This document shows positions 11,851 to 24,599 of a DNA stretch of 51,222 nt, piece after piece (the first letter of the stretch is position 1; every line of letters begins with the position of its first letter). Origin of the DNA: Entrophospora sp. SA101 (taxonomy: Eukaryota > Glomeromycota > Glomeromycetes > Entrophosporales > Entrophosporaceae); assembly GCA_958430865.1 (NCBI GenBank), contig CAUDNR010004281.1, positions 1 to 51,222 of the forward strand, in the 5' to 3' direction. A model generated the notes under the pieces. It ran no database searches. It had not been told where the DNA came from and saw only the letters and a program-made list of their open reading frames with translations. The position numbers and the translations under genes are program-made.

Positions 11851-14800
11851 ATGGATCAAGTTAAAACAACTGTTGCAGCAAAAAGAAGACTTGACCATTT
11901 CACTCATTCTCTAAAACCGCAGGCTTTTCAAAATGACAAAAATGATGATATGACAAAATACGGTGTTCATACATCATTTAATCCTGAAAAGAAAAGTAAA
12001 TTTTTTGATATTTTTTCATTTTATTTTACCTTCTGTACTCAATTATTTGAAATGTACAGTTACCACAATTCGTATCGGTGATGTTTCTTTAAACATAACG
12101 GAATCAAAAAATCTCGAACTTGTTCCCGAATACCTTGAACCACTTTATGAAGAGTCGCAAGTTTGTAAAAAAAACTTTTTAATTTTAAACATGGATTTCA
12201 CAAGTTCAATATTATTAATCGTTAATATTTTAGGAAATCCTTCGACATTTAAGATGGTTAGATATTTTAAAATGTTGTGTTTTGATCAGTTGATTGAATT
12301 AGATTACTCATTTTTTAAATAATTATTTAGGATGATGCAAAAAGATAAACTTGGTCAAGATATATTTCTCATAGGGTAAACCTTTTTTAAAAAAATCAAG
12401 TTAATTCAATTATATTATCATTATAATGACAATAATTTATTTAAATCAAGCCCGCCGGGAAACCTACGTAGAGCCCTTGTACTAAGATATGCTCAATTAA
12501 CAAATCGAGAAATCGAGTATGTTCCATTATCAAAGGACTGCACCGATTCTGATCTTAGACAACGTAGAGAAATATCTGGTGGGACAGCATATTATGTAGA
12601 TCAAGCGTGTGTAAGAGCTGCAATAAACGGCAGGATTTTGATTTTGGATGGAATAGAGAAGGCAGAGAGAAACGTGCTTCCTATATTAAATAATTTATTA
12701 GAAAATAGAGAAATGGCTTTGGAGGATGGTAGATTTTTGGTTCATCCAAAGCGTTATGATTTGTTGATGAAATCAAAAAATAAAAGTTTAATGAAAAATT
12801 GGAAATTGGTTAAGACATCAGAACGATTCATTGTGGTGGCTTTAGGCTTACCTATCCCACCTTATGTAGGGCATCCATTAGATCCGCCATTGAGATCTAG
12901 ATTTCAATCAAGAGACATAAAGCAACCAAGTTTTTATACGCAAGTTAATCATTTAAAAAAAATAGCTCCCGTTGTTACTGATGAAGTAATTGAACGTTTG
13001 GTTTCTGTTGCCATTGTACTCAGAACTCTTCAACGGGAAGGAAGTGAGGGAGTTGTAATACCAGAATTCCCTCTTTCAATTGATCTTAGTATTATGATTA
13101 TTCAAAGTTTCCCAAACATTGAATTACGCTTCTTATTAGATCTGTTATATCCATGGCCATTATTACCCACATGCGAGAATCAACAAATGAGCATCATAGA
13201 AGCTACATATCATCGTTTTGGAATGCTTTTATATATAGAAACTAACACAGAAAATAGTGAGGGCAATCAACAAAAAAGTGAAGTAATAGTTCAATGTTCA
13301 TCAGGTTATCAAATAATTAACATTAAAAAGTCTGAAACAATAGAAAACCCCTCTTCAAGTGACCTTTCTATTTATCAAATTGAATTGACTTTTAAACCAA
13401 AAGACTCAAACAACAAAAATATTACAACTAAAGTTTTTGGTGGTGCCGGCATCCCTTCACCAGCTGAATTTTTTGTGGAAACAGATTACCACAAAACCAT
13501 TTTTAATTCGATGTTAATAGCGCATTCTGTTAGTGATTTTTGTGTAATTGGAGTGAAAGGTTGTGGAAAAAGTGCTTTGATTAGACATTTTGCAAAAAAC
13601 CTCGGGTAAAAATAAATCATATATATTTAAATAATTTAATTTAATTTAATGATAAAAAATGGTATTTATTTATCATTTATTAATATATAAATGACACTCA
13701 GTTACACTGTTGAATATATACCACTTTATAAAGATATGTCAGCACGAGACCTTCTTCAACATCGGAGTACAACATTTGCAGGTGATACTGTTTGGGAAGA
13801 TTCATTGTTAATCAAAGCAGCATTATCTGGAAATTTAGCTATAATGGATGGTATTGACACACTTTCATATGGAACACTTGTAACCCTACAACGCTTAATT
13901 AAAGAACGTGAAATTTCATTACCTAATGGAAATAAATTGATTCACCCTATTAGATATAAGAATTTAATGCAGAAATATGGATTCACAGACAAGCAGTTAC
14001 ATAATAAAGGCATTTTTATGATTCATCCTGCTTTTAGGATTGTAACATTAGCTCGACCTGTTAGCGGTAGTGGCGATGAAGGAAAACCTGGTTCATGGCT
14101 ATCGCCTGAAATCGTCTCTTTGTTTCATTTTATTGTTGTAAGACCATTGAAATATTTGGTAAATTGCTTTTTATATATATATGAGATTATTGGTAATATA
14201 TAACATCTAATAAATGATCCATGGATATTTTAAATAGGAAGAAATGCATGTTCTCGAAAGCTTGTCACCAGGGGTAGATAGAAATAACCTTTCTTTGCTT
14301 TTACAATTTGCTAATCGGCTGCGTCAAGACAAAGATGAAACCATTAAGATGTTATCTAATGCTCTTTCTACAAGGTGATTGGTTCATCATTAAATAACTT
14401 ATTTATTGATTTTTTTGATTAAATTTCTTAAAATTTAAAATTTATGGTGTAGACAATTGATCCGTATTTGTCGACGTCTAGCAGTGTTTCCTGATGAAAG
14501 TTTACATCAGGCTATCCATAAAGTTTCTTTATCAAAATTTTTGCCTTCTTTAGCAAAAGATGCATTAGAAGAATTATTAGTAAAAAATGGTATACTTTCA
14601 TCTGAAAAATCGTATAATAACGAACAGGTAAAGAATTTACAATTTCTCATCTTAATAAATATACACGCTCTCACACACACACATATATATCTTTTATATA
14701 CATCTTTATCATTATTATTATTATATCAGTTAAAAATTGAATTACTCCCAACAAGATCTAACCCTAGGCTATTGAGAATTGGAAATGTTGAACAAAATAT

Positions 14801-17800
14801 TTCACAAGATTCGAATCCACTTTTGGTCCCTAATATACTTTTTTACGAAAATCCAAAGCAGACAGAAATTTTGATGCAAATGTTACAAGATTACCAATTA
14901 GGCAAGCAAGAATATTAAAATTTTGTAAAAATGTATCGTGACAATGCTATTATAATAGTTTGCTAAGAAATATTTAATATATTAGGCGAACATTTACTTT
15001 TAATTGGCAATCAAGGTGTAGGAAAAAATAAGTTAGCAGATTATTTTTTGCAACTTTTAAAATTACCAAGAGAATATATACAATTACATCGGTTTGCATT
15101 CATTTTTAATTGCTCGAAATTCTTGATATAATGTTTTTTTCAATCAATATCATAATAATATTTTTACTTTTTAGTGATACGACTGTTCAAAGTTTAACCG
15201 TTACACCTTCTATAGTAGACGGTGTCTTACAATTTGAGGATTCTCCATTAGGTACGTTGGTTAAAATTTTTATTAAATGACACATACAAATATATATAAT
15301 GTTAATTTTAAAAAAAAAAATTAGTAAGAGCTGTTAAAAACGGTATGGAATTAAACAATTGCTTTTCAAAGATGTACTTTATATTAATTATCATCATTAA
15401 AAAAACTAAAAATAACTGCATTTTTTTGAAAAAAGGGTATATATTGGTTGTTGATGAGGCTGACAAAGCACCAACATATGTAACGTCAATCATAAGGAAT
15501 CTTTTAGAAGATGGACAAATGGTACTAGGAGATGGTAGAAGAATATTATCATCCATTACAACTGAAAATATGAAAGAAGAATGTATTGTCATTCATAGAA
15601 ATTTTAGAATGATTGTTCTTGCTAACAGACCAGGTAAATATTCTATTTAATAATGTATTTTATATTTGGCACTTTTAATTAATATTTATTTTTTGGTGAT
15701 TGTTATTATAGGTTATCCATTTCTTGGTAAGTAATTGTATTTTGAACTATAGAGTTAACTATTATTATTTACATATGTAAATAACTTAATTTTTATTAAT
15801 AAAATTTCCTGTTTAGGTAATGATTTTTACCGTGAGGTTGGAGATGTTTTTAGTTGGTAATTTTACATTTTTTTTTTTTTTTTTAATATCTATTTTACAA
15901 GCTTTGATTGTTTATCATAATAATTAAACTGGGGTTATTAGTCATGCAGTAGATAATCCTGGTCCAGACTCTGAGATGTTTTTATTACGCAAATATGCAC
16001 CTGACGTCCCGGAAGATTTATTATTGAAGTTAACAGCAGCATTTAGTGATTTAAGAAAATTAGTAGACGAGGGATTAATCAGTTACCCTTATTCAACCAG
16101 GGAATTGGTTAATGTTGTTAAACATATGCAGGTCCTTAAGTGTTTCACGCTTGATAATTTTTTATATTTATCATATCCTACTTATTATTAATATATTATT
16201 TTCCATAGGAGTTTCCTAAAGAAGGCATTGCACGTATTTTACAAAATATTTTTGATTTTGATCAATATGATCAAGAGTCAAAAGAGCTTTTGTTCAAGGC
16301 TTTTGAAAAGCATGGAATACCTGTTGCGCTAGAATCGGAGTTTATGATAAATTTAGGTGAAAAAATATCATTAAGTGATCCAATTGTAACGGAGGTTTGG
16401 ACAAAAACCGGAAATAAAATTAAATATTGTGAAATTAAAAAAGAAGAAATTTTAATGAAAGTAAGATTAAGTAAAGTTTATATAGACTTGTTTTGGAAAT
16501 TTTAATTAGAATTTTTTTAAAGTTGAAATTTTATAAAGGATGGTTGGGAAATTCCAGTTGGAACCCCTAAAGAGCTTGAAAGGACTGAAGGTAATTCAAA
16601 TTTTTGATTGATGATTGAATAAATGAATGAATTATATTTAGACGATTTCATTATTATATTAATTTTTTGTTTGTCTTTATTCCTATTTATTTATTTATTG
16701 TATTTCTTAGGCAGAACCATGACCTTTACTGAACAGACATACAGTTTTAAAATACCTACACGCGGGGAAGCATTAGACATAGTAGGATTGTCTGATGGAT
16801 CTTTATTTGTTGTTACGACAAATCCTATTACATTACACGCAATTAATCAAAATCATCGAAAAATTAGAAGCATGGATTTGTATGAATATTTTCCATTACA
16901 AAAAGGTAACAAGTAAAACTTAATTTTAGAAATTTTGATATTGTATTTAATCGTTGTTATAATTTTGTAGCACCACCAGGGTTAAAGATGACAATAGTAC
17001 AAACACAAGAAAATGGCTGGTATTTGTTATTGCATGATCCAATAGCAAATTCACTGCTTTGCATTGACTTTGCAAGAAGTCCAAAAATGTCTGTCTTGGT
17101 TTTTTTAAATAAAATCCCTGTAATTATTATTTGATAATATAAAGATGAGATAATTGTATAATTGCTTTTATATACTAATTTCTTGTTTTTAAAAACAATT
17201 TATAGTTGACAGGGTTAAATCCAACAAAATCTGTAATGCTAAAAGATTTTGAATCTACTGGTATTTTAGGTAATTATATTACTATATTTTGTTTAATTTA
17301 ATATATTTGATGTTTTACTAAATATATATACGCATTTAAAGTTTTCTACCAGAGCGAAAGATCAACTATTCTAATGTTAGATTTTAATATAAATACAATG
17401 TATACAATTGAAGTGCCTGTTAAAAGTAGGTTTTCAAGCCTCTTAACATATATTTTTTTCAATTAATGATTAATTACAATAATTTTCTAATTATAATTAA
17501 AATGTAGTTTCAAAATTATTTTTGCTTAAACCAAATGCATGGTTACTCAGAGATAGTGTTAGCGGGCATTATCATATCGTTTACGCAAATAACCTTGATG
17601 GGCAGAATTTGTAAATATTCTACATTTAAAAAGAGGGTTTTTAATTTAAAATAACTAATTATCCGAATATATTTATTAGGGTTCCAAACATCATACTGCA
17701 AATTGATATAAAGAGTTTGCTGAAGCCTATCCCAGATGAAATTACTTTCATATCCCAAGATGTATTTCAACAAGCAAGTTTGTAAGTATTGTATTGATTT

Positions 17801-20460
17801 TTTTCTTAGATGTATGGTAATGAAAATTGCAATTTCTAATTATTTGATTATTAAAATATAAATTAGCATGTCTACAAGATTTTTACAAAGTAATGATGAT
17901 TCTATAGCTGCTTCTATTATTTTAAATTCGCCCGAGACTTTGGTTGACGATATTAAAACTGAAATCATTTCATATATGAGAAAGCCTGGAGATGATTGCA
18001 AAAATTGTTTCAATGATCTTAAAAATTCCTCTATATCGCTTAAGAAGACAGGACAATTGGCAACTGTTATTCCATTAAAGGTATTAATGATAATTATATT
18101 TATTAATGAATTTTCAAAATATTTTATCGAAATTAAAATTTTTTTAAAAAAGGACGGGAGAAGTGTAGGAAATTTAGAGATATTTAATCCTGTTGAAAAT
18201 GCGTTATGGCGCATTACAATTCCTTTATCAATCCAAGTGCCTAGTTTCAGCATAAGGTATACATCAAACAAATTATTTATTTAAATATTAAATTACGTTA
18301 CAATAACACTGATGTACAAATAAATAAATATTATTATATTAGTGATTCAAGACCTATCGAAAATCCCTATTTATATTTTGATAGAATAGCAGCAACACTG
18401 TTAGAATTACCTAATGGAGATTTATTAACAATGGATATTAGTGGTAAGTATACGAGTTTATATGATTGATGAGGCTTAATGTTATTTACGTATTTAAAAA
18501 AACCTTCCCTAATTTAGGCGTTGTGCGTATATGGCAAGTGGACGCTGGTCAATTAATTTTGGCTGCCAATACTTGGAGAAAACTCGTTGGAAATCTAGAT
18601 CAGCAAAAGTTGTCGATTATATACGAAACTGATGAGGTTATTAGGATTTGATTAATGTGACATTATTTTATGTAATGTTTTTTAAAAAAAAATTAATAAT
18701 AAAAAAATAGGAAAAATTTTCAAGGGAAAGATTCGGGAATGAGGTTCAACAAATATTTCAAGACAGGATCGGTGAAAATATTGGAAGTGGCGAAGGTGGA
18801 GGTGAAGGTGAAGGCGGCGGCGAAGGATCTGGTAGTGGTAATGGCGGAGATGGTGGCGATTCATTGAATTTAATGGGTAGAGAACCTACCTTTATAGATG
18901 TTAGTAAACTGAGTTTGGTAAGTGGATTTTTATTATAATTGGTATTTATACGTTTAGATTATTAAATGAATTGTCATGAATAGAGAACTGAAATCCCACC
19001 ACCTATCAAACTTACAGCAGCACAAAGGTTTTTGATTTCTAAAAACAAATAATTGCTCAATTTAACAATCATACAATCAATCATCTAATAATCTTTTTTT
19101 TTTTAAAAAATACAGAGATTTGCATGAGTTGACTATGCGTAAAAAACGAGAACAAATAAATATGACACAAGAAAATATGAATTTATTTCAATCATATTTA
19201 GTGAATGTGCAAAAGGAGATTCATGAATTGCGTGTGATTTTGGAAAGTATAGAGGCTAAAAAAAAAGAACGTGTTTGGCTTAAGAATCAAAGTTCTGGAG
19301 ATATTGATGATACTAAACTGTAAGGATTTTTGATAAAATCTATGCAATATTTTTTTTTGTCTAAATATGCAAGTTTATTGATATACGATCATATAACCGC
19401 ATATACATAGGATTGAAGGATTGACTGGAGAAAGTAATATTTATAAGAGACGTGGTGATAATGATCCTGATTTAGGTTTTTTTCAGGATAAACCTAAAAA
19501 AATGGTTTTTGCTTTTGATCTTAGTGCAAGGTATAAATTTTAACAAAAAAATTAAGAATAAAATTAGAATTTAAAACATTACTTTATTTTTTATAATTAG
19601 TATGTTTAGGTTTAATTCTCACGATAGAAGATTAGATAGATCTATGGAAGTGGCACTTAGTAAGTGATAATTGTTAATTAAAAATGTTAAATTTGAATTG
19701 TAATTACTTATTTTGATTTTACTTTAAAAATAGTGATAATGGAATCGTTTAAATCATTTGAGAATAAATTTCAGTACCGTATTGTTGGGCATAGTGGAGA
19801 TTCACCGAATGTAGAATTTGTTAAAGAAGGAAAATATCCACGAAATGAAAAGGAAGAGTTCAAAATATTAAGCCAAATGTATTTACACTCGCAATTTTGC
19901 CTCAGCGGCGGTAAGATCTCATGTTAAAATTTTTTAGTTTTTAATAATAGGCATGATTATTCTTAAAATTTATTCTTTGAATAATAAAGACAATACTCTA
20001 AATGCAACGGCTAATGCTATAAAAGAAATAACAAAAGAAGAGGCTGATGACTATTTCGTTGTAATACTTTCTGATGCAAACATCGCACAATATAACATTA
20101 ATCCAACGGATATTTCAAAAAGTATGTAATTAATTTATTATTATACGTAGATGCACGTATATTTACGTATATATTAACGTCATTGATTCAATTAGCACTA
20201 AAATCAGATGATAGAGTGAATGCATTTATAATATTCATTGGATCTATACAAAATCAAGCCGAAAGGTATTTATTTATAATTTTCAATTTATTAATAAGAT
20301 TATTAAGTCAATTAACCATTTTTCTACTTTTGATTTATACTAAAATAATAATGAAAGACTTCGTGATAGTCTTACCGGGCATGCACATGTTTGTATGGAT
20401 AATAAGGATTTACCGAAAATTATGAAATCAATTTTTTTAGCTTCAATGTTAAAAGGCTAA
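11851..20460 (+). CDS. VWA8: VWA8-type AAA+ ATPase with C-terminal VWA domain
   Basis: A many-exon gene (about 35 exons, roughly 1,900 residues by summing exons, close to human VWA8). The Arg/Lys-containing N-terminus (MDQVKTTVAAKRRLDHF) could be a mitochondrial presequence, as in the family. First AAA module: LGQDIFLIGPPGNLRRA (about 12346-12480), a degenerate P-loop. Second: GVKGCGKSAL (about 13552). Third: GNQGVGKNKL (about 15012) with Walker B YILVVDEADKAP (about 15437). Then a long middle region, a Gly/Glu-rich linker (18776-18860), a coiled coil (19120-19320), and the VWA domain with a MIDAS-type DLSAS at about 19517-19610. The end, VCMDNKDLPKIMKSIF, matches the family. Exons include a 15-nt microexon (15712-15726) and one GC-AG intron (14902-14985). 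Predicted role: mitochondrial AAA+ machine of unclear substrate. Confidence 0.92.
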
Positions 20461-21689
20461 ATTTTGTGGAATCAAAATTAGTTTATATATTTATTTGGAC
20501 ATTTGGACAATGTAATTAGAAAATTTGGAGTTACATTATAGTAATTGAATAAAACCTTTAGATAATTTATTTATAGTAAATATTTAAAATCTAACAATAC
20601 TAGGTTAATTAATAAATAGATAAAGTTATATTGTCTTTAACGATTAGCTTGGAAACACGCTCTAAAAATCATCGATTAGTTAATATTAAATTCTTTTTTA
20701 AAGAATAGATCGAGATCTTTCAACTGATAAAACCCTCCCTGTTCAAGTTTTTAATTTACATTGGTCCGCGTGAAGATTCAACTAGTATCGGTAGTGCCGG
20801 GTACAGTTAGATGTTTCACCTCTTTGTAGAGTAAATTAATCTATTGCATTATTAACAATTGAAGTTGTAATTATTTTTCCCAAAAAATTTCTATTGATTA
20901 TTATTTTGAGTATATTATAGTTATAATAGACATGCGATGTTAAAATTATTGCTAGAGTAATTTCAAACGCGTGTTTTTACAATTCTAAATTTTCCGCTGT
21001 TACGACACGCACGTATAATGCAAGGCACTTAGTCCCTACAACTTCCTGCGTCACGGTGTCAGTTTCAATTAGTATATACCTTGTCAAAACTCTGACGATT
21101 GGCAAAAACCCTCAAATGCGAAACTCTGCCGAAACTCTAATAAACAATTAATGTGTAACCTGTCGAAACTCTATCGATTGATTTCTGGGGGAGTTTTGCC
21201 CATAACCTTAGTCTTTATTGAGGGGTTGTTGTGATCTTTAAAAAATTGAAATTGTAATTGAATTGATTGTAAATGTTAAAACTGAATAAGTTATATTGAA
21301 AAATAATATGTGAATAATAAAAATTGCTAATATCTTGAATGTGTATAAATAAACACTGTACATTATCTCACACCACTACATTGTGGAATAATGATGTGGG
21401 TTGAAGAATCCCTTTCAAATCTAAACCATACATGTTGGCCAAAATTAATTTAGTAAATGATCATTGCCAAATTCAAAATGCCAAAAATTCTGGGTATATA
21501 GTTTTTTATTTGGCAAATGCAAAACCAATTTTGGCTATCTAAACTAAGATCATGGGTCATAAAATAATGAAAAAACTAAAACTAATACTAATACTAACAC
21601 ATGAGAATTTCCAAACCTTGTCATAACATTACTAAATTTTGATCCCTGTAATTCTTAGTAACAAATGTTCATTTTGGTTTTGTTGCAGT
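20461..21689. other. 1.2-kb spacer with clustered GAAACTCT motifs
   Basis: No gene was recognised. Around 21085-21200 the motif AAACTCT occurs several times (AAAACTCTGACGA, GAAACTCTGCCGAAACTCTA, GTCGAAACTCTATCGA), with an inverted match GAGTTTTGCC at about 21191-21200. This may be a fragment of a transposon end. TTGTTGCAG at 21680-21688 looks like a 3' splice site just before the next ORF. Duplicated at 33131-34359. Confidence 0.5.
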
Positions 21690-21959
21690 ATGCCCCAAAT
21701 GGCAACATTCCAAAAAATCGAACAACAAGTACGAAGAAGCGAAGCAGAGGTTGGAAGGTGGGAGAAGGGAGATAAACAGAAGAAGATAGATGAGTTGTTG
21801 GGAGGAGATGCAGAAAAACGTGAAGGGAAGTTTGATTATTTGATTAACGAGAAGAAGAAGTTGGAGAAGGGCAAGGAAGATTGGAAAGGACAAGTGGTGA
21901 AGTTACAGGATGCATTGACTGAATTTAGTAAAGGAAAAGGCAATGAACAAATTACATAA
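21690..21959 (+). CDS. short Lys/Glu-rich coiled-coil protein, unrecognised (copy 1)
   Basis: 89 codons from the ATG at 21690 (MPQMATFQKIEQQVRRSEAE) to a TAA at 21957-21959. Highly charged and likely coiled coil, with DYLINEKKKLEKGKEDWKG near the C-terminus. The ATG follows directly on TTGTTGCAG, so the frame may be the last exon of a longer gene whose upstream exon I could not find. It resembles the small coiled-coil ORFs common in arbuscular mycorrhizal fungal genomes, but no family can be named. An identical copy lies at 34360-34629. Confidence 0.45.
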   Translation: MPQMATFQKIEQQVRRSEAEVGRWEKGDKQKKIDELLGGDAEKREGKFDYLINEKKKLEKGKEDWKGQVVKLQDALTEFSKGKGNEQIT

Positions 21960-22284
21960 AAAAATATAAAAAATTATTTTCCATTCATTCCATTTCGTTT
22001 TATTTAATTATGAACTTTTATATATTGTGTTATTGTTCATGACTTTAATTTTTATTATTATTTTATAGCTTTTTTACTTGTTATTTGGTATACTGTTTGC
22101 AACCTTGATTAACTTGGGTTTTTTCTTGCAGATAATCAATCAGCCTTCAGTGCCCACTGATGATGTAATGAACCAAAAAAAAAATTCATGAAAGCATTAC
22201 CTTAAAGAAGATTGAAACTATTTCTTTATCTTCATTCAATACCAATTAATTGGCAAAAGTCATGAAACACAACGTAAAAGTTAC

Positions 22285-23034
22285 ATGTCTTATATCCAAA
22301 AGCATCTGAATCCATTACCAAAAATCACAATACTTGAACTTGATGTCACAACCAATAAGATTTTACTTAGATTGTATAATGACTCATGTCTACTATTCAA
22401 CTTATCTATGGCACTGATGTTGTTCTGGGCCAAACTGCTGCCCAACCAAGGAATAAAATATAAGAAAAGAAGTCAGGAACAAGATAGTGTTACCACCCTA
22501 GCTAGTCAAAAACGAAAAGCAGAAGACTATCTAGAAGAATTTAGAATATGGCGATATGAAACAGTGAAACTGCCTGAAATACAAGGAAGTGTTGAGGAAA
22601 GGTTAAACGACCTAGTAGACAAATTGATAAATCGAAAGTATAATGTTGCTTTCGAATACTACTATGTCCTTGGGAAACTTTTATTAGAAAGTCCTTCAAC
22701 CTACAAAGCCAGGATAGTTCAACGTTTAGATCAATTTAAAGGAATTAGGATGGCCAACATAGTGAGAAGAACTCATACGCTATTTAGAGTGGTGGGACTA
22801 TCTTACTTAACAATAAAGAAATCAACCCCTACGACCTTGGGAAAATTTACAGATAAAGATTTTGAAGAGTTCATTTCAAGATTAAGGATGATCATGATGG
22901 AAAATCTAGAACAACAACTACTTCTAGACAGTGCCATAGAAGAAACTGTTCCTATTTCGACGGAGCTCAATGTTGGTGAGGGAGAGATGTTACCGGAATT
23001 AGATTTGGACGCTCTTTTGGCTGAAATTAACTAA
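22285..23034 (+). CDS. uncharacterised 249-residue protein (copy 1)
   Basis: A single intronless frame from a true ATG (MSYIQKHLNPLPKITILELD) to TAA, with few stops and balanced codon use, so very likely coding or recently so. It contains a basic stretch (KRSQEQDS, ASQKRKAED), a helical central part (WRYETVKLPEIQ, RLNDLVDKLINRKYN), MANIVRRTHTLFRVVGLSYL, and an acidic end (ELNVGEGEMLPELDLDAL). No catalytic motif or membrane segment was recognised. The intronless structure and repeat-rich surroundings fit an accessory gene from a mobile element. Identical copy at 34955-35704. Confidence 0.5.
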   Translation: MSYIQKHLNPLPKITILELDVTTNKILLRLYNDSCLLFNLSMALMLFWAKLLPNQGIKYKKRSQEQDSVTTLASQKRKAEDYLEEFRIWRYETVKLPEIQGSVEERLNDLVDKLINRKYNVAFEYYYVLGKLLLESPSTYKARIVQRLDQFKGIRMANIVRRTHTLFRVVGLSYLTIKKSTPTTLGKFTDKDFEEFISRLRMIMMENLEQQLLLDSAIEETVPISTELNVGEGEMLPELDLDALLAEIN

Positions 23035-24196
23035 TTCCGAAATTCTTAATTTTTATTATTCTATTATTTTGAATGGATATTTTCCTAATTAATTGAATTG
23101 TATATAAGGAGCTTGAATTCGATGTACTTGAAAAATAACTTTGTGATAAGTTAATTAGTTTCGACTAAATAAACTAAATAAACAAAATAGTAATTATTTT
23201 ATTTAACACCTTTATCTTCTTTAAACAAAATTATCCGCCAATACTAAAATTAATTCGTTGATAACACCTATTCATTCTGATCCACACAAATACAAAAATA
23301 ATTGTTATCACCCATTAAAACACGCTCTCCCAAATTTAATCGGTGACAGTAATATTAATATACAGAAATTATCAATAATCATTTTATAAACGCTGTTGAT
23401 TATTTTTTTTTAATTAGTAATAAATGTATTTATGTTTCAAATTAATAATCTCTCACTCAATTTCATTTATCCCCCCCCCCCAGTTTTTTCACAGAAATTT
23501 AGCAATATCAATATTGTTTAAGTTCTGGGTTCTTTTTCATTTTAAATATTTTTATTAGAAGAAAAATTTGACAAAGAAAACAAAGAAAATTATTTTTTAG
23601 GAAAAGAAATATTTAGGAATTAGGAAAAATGACCTCTCGGACAAATCCTTGATATACAAAGAAAGTATTCCCGAGCCCTATATCTATTCCAAACAAGTTT
23701 CAATTGTAATCCTTGTATAATAGATTAACATTAAGAAAACTCAAAATAAAAAAATCGGCTGAGAGATTGATTTTCCTAGTCCAAATCCCATTTTATGATT
23801 TAATTTTCGCAAATGAATTAACATTTTACTTCATAATTTTGGTTGCCATTAAATTGGCCAGAATTATAAGAGGAACAATTTCAAAATTTTTATAACACAA
23901 CATCATCAATTAACTTGACATGACTCTTGTTGCACTGAATTTATTAAAAAATTCCACATAACTTGATAGCTTTTACTAGAATAATCAATTTACACTGTTT
24001 TTTTTTTAAAAAAAAGTTACATGAAAATTTAACTCGTGTCAATTTAAAGACCAGTTATTTTGGATGTATTACTGTAACACACACTGTAGAGAATTAAAAT
24101 GAAATGCAAACCATTTAAAAATCTTTATTATTATTGAATTGAGCAAGAGTTCCTATTTGTAATACAAATTCTTATTTGAATTATTTGTTTTTTTTT
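23035..24196. other. AT-rich intergenic DNA with a C homopolymer
   Basis: No gene is supported. The run of 11 C at 23471-23481 is one of the two places where the 12-kb repeats were seen to differ. A frame near 23713-23895 has no ATG and looks random. Confidence 0.5.
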
Positions 24197-24241
24197 ATTC
24201 ATTTATTCATTTATTCATTTATTCATTTATTCATTTATTCA
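24197..24241. repeat. 8-bp tandem repeat (ATTCATTT)n
   Basis: About five to six head-to-tail copies of ATTCATTT. It is followed at 24400-24480 by a looser ATTTGTTT/ATTTGAA array. The second 12-kb copy has the same array at about 36866-36910, without a length change I could see. Confidence 0.9.
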
Positions 24242-24599
24242 AATCACCCGAAACATTTGTTTGTCCCTGTAAAAAAAACTGATCTGTGATTAAATAGATC
24301 ATATTCATGAAAAAATCATGGAAAGATTACAGGGGAAAGATGGACTTTGCCACTGTTGCAAATTCATGGAAAATTTTCAGGCAAATAACAGTTTGAATTG
24401 TTCATTTATTTTGTTTATTTGTTTATTTGAACTATTTGTTTTATTTGTTATTTGAATCATTTGAATCATTTGTTTTATTTGCTTTGCTCTCTAAGCTGAG
24501 CAGAGCCAAGTTCAAGAAAATAGATACTTAAATTGTTTTTTAGGTAATATGGGTAAATAAAATAATAAGTTAACATTCATTACTTGAAAAAATTTTATG

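Noticed and set aside
14902..14918. Apparent VWA8 frame end after QLGKQEY
   Set aside because: Intron read-through; a GC donor at 14902 rejoins the frame at 14986 exactly as the family requires.
18682..18864. Minus-strand His/Leu/Arg-rich frame (HLHLHLRH)
   Set aside because: Shadow of the Gly/Glu-rich linker of VWA8 on the plus strand.
24197..24241. Possible CRISPR-like array
   Set aside because: Units are contiguous 8-bp copies with no spacers, so this is a simple tandem repeat.
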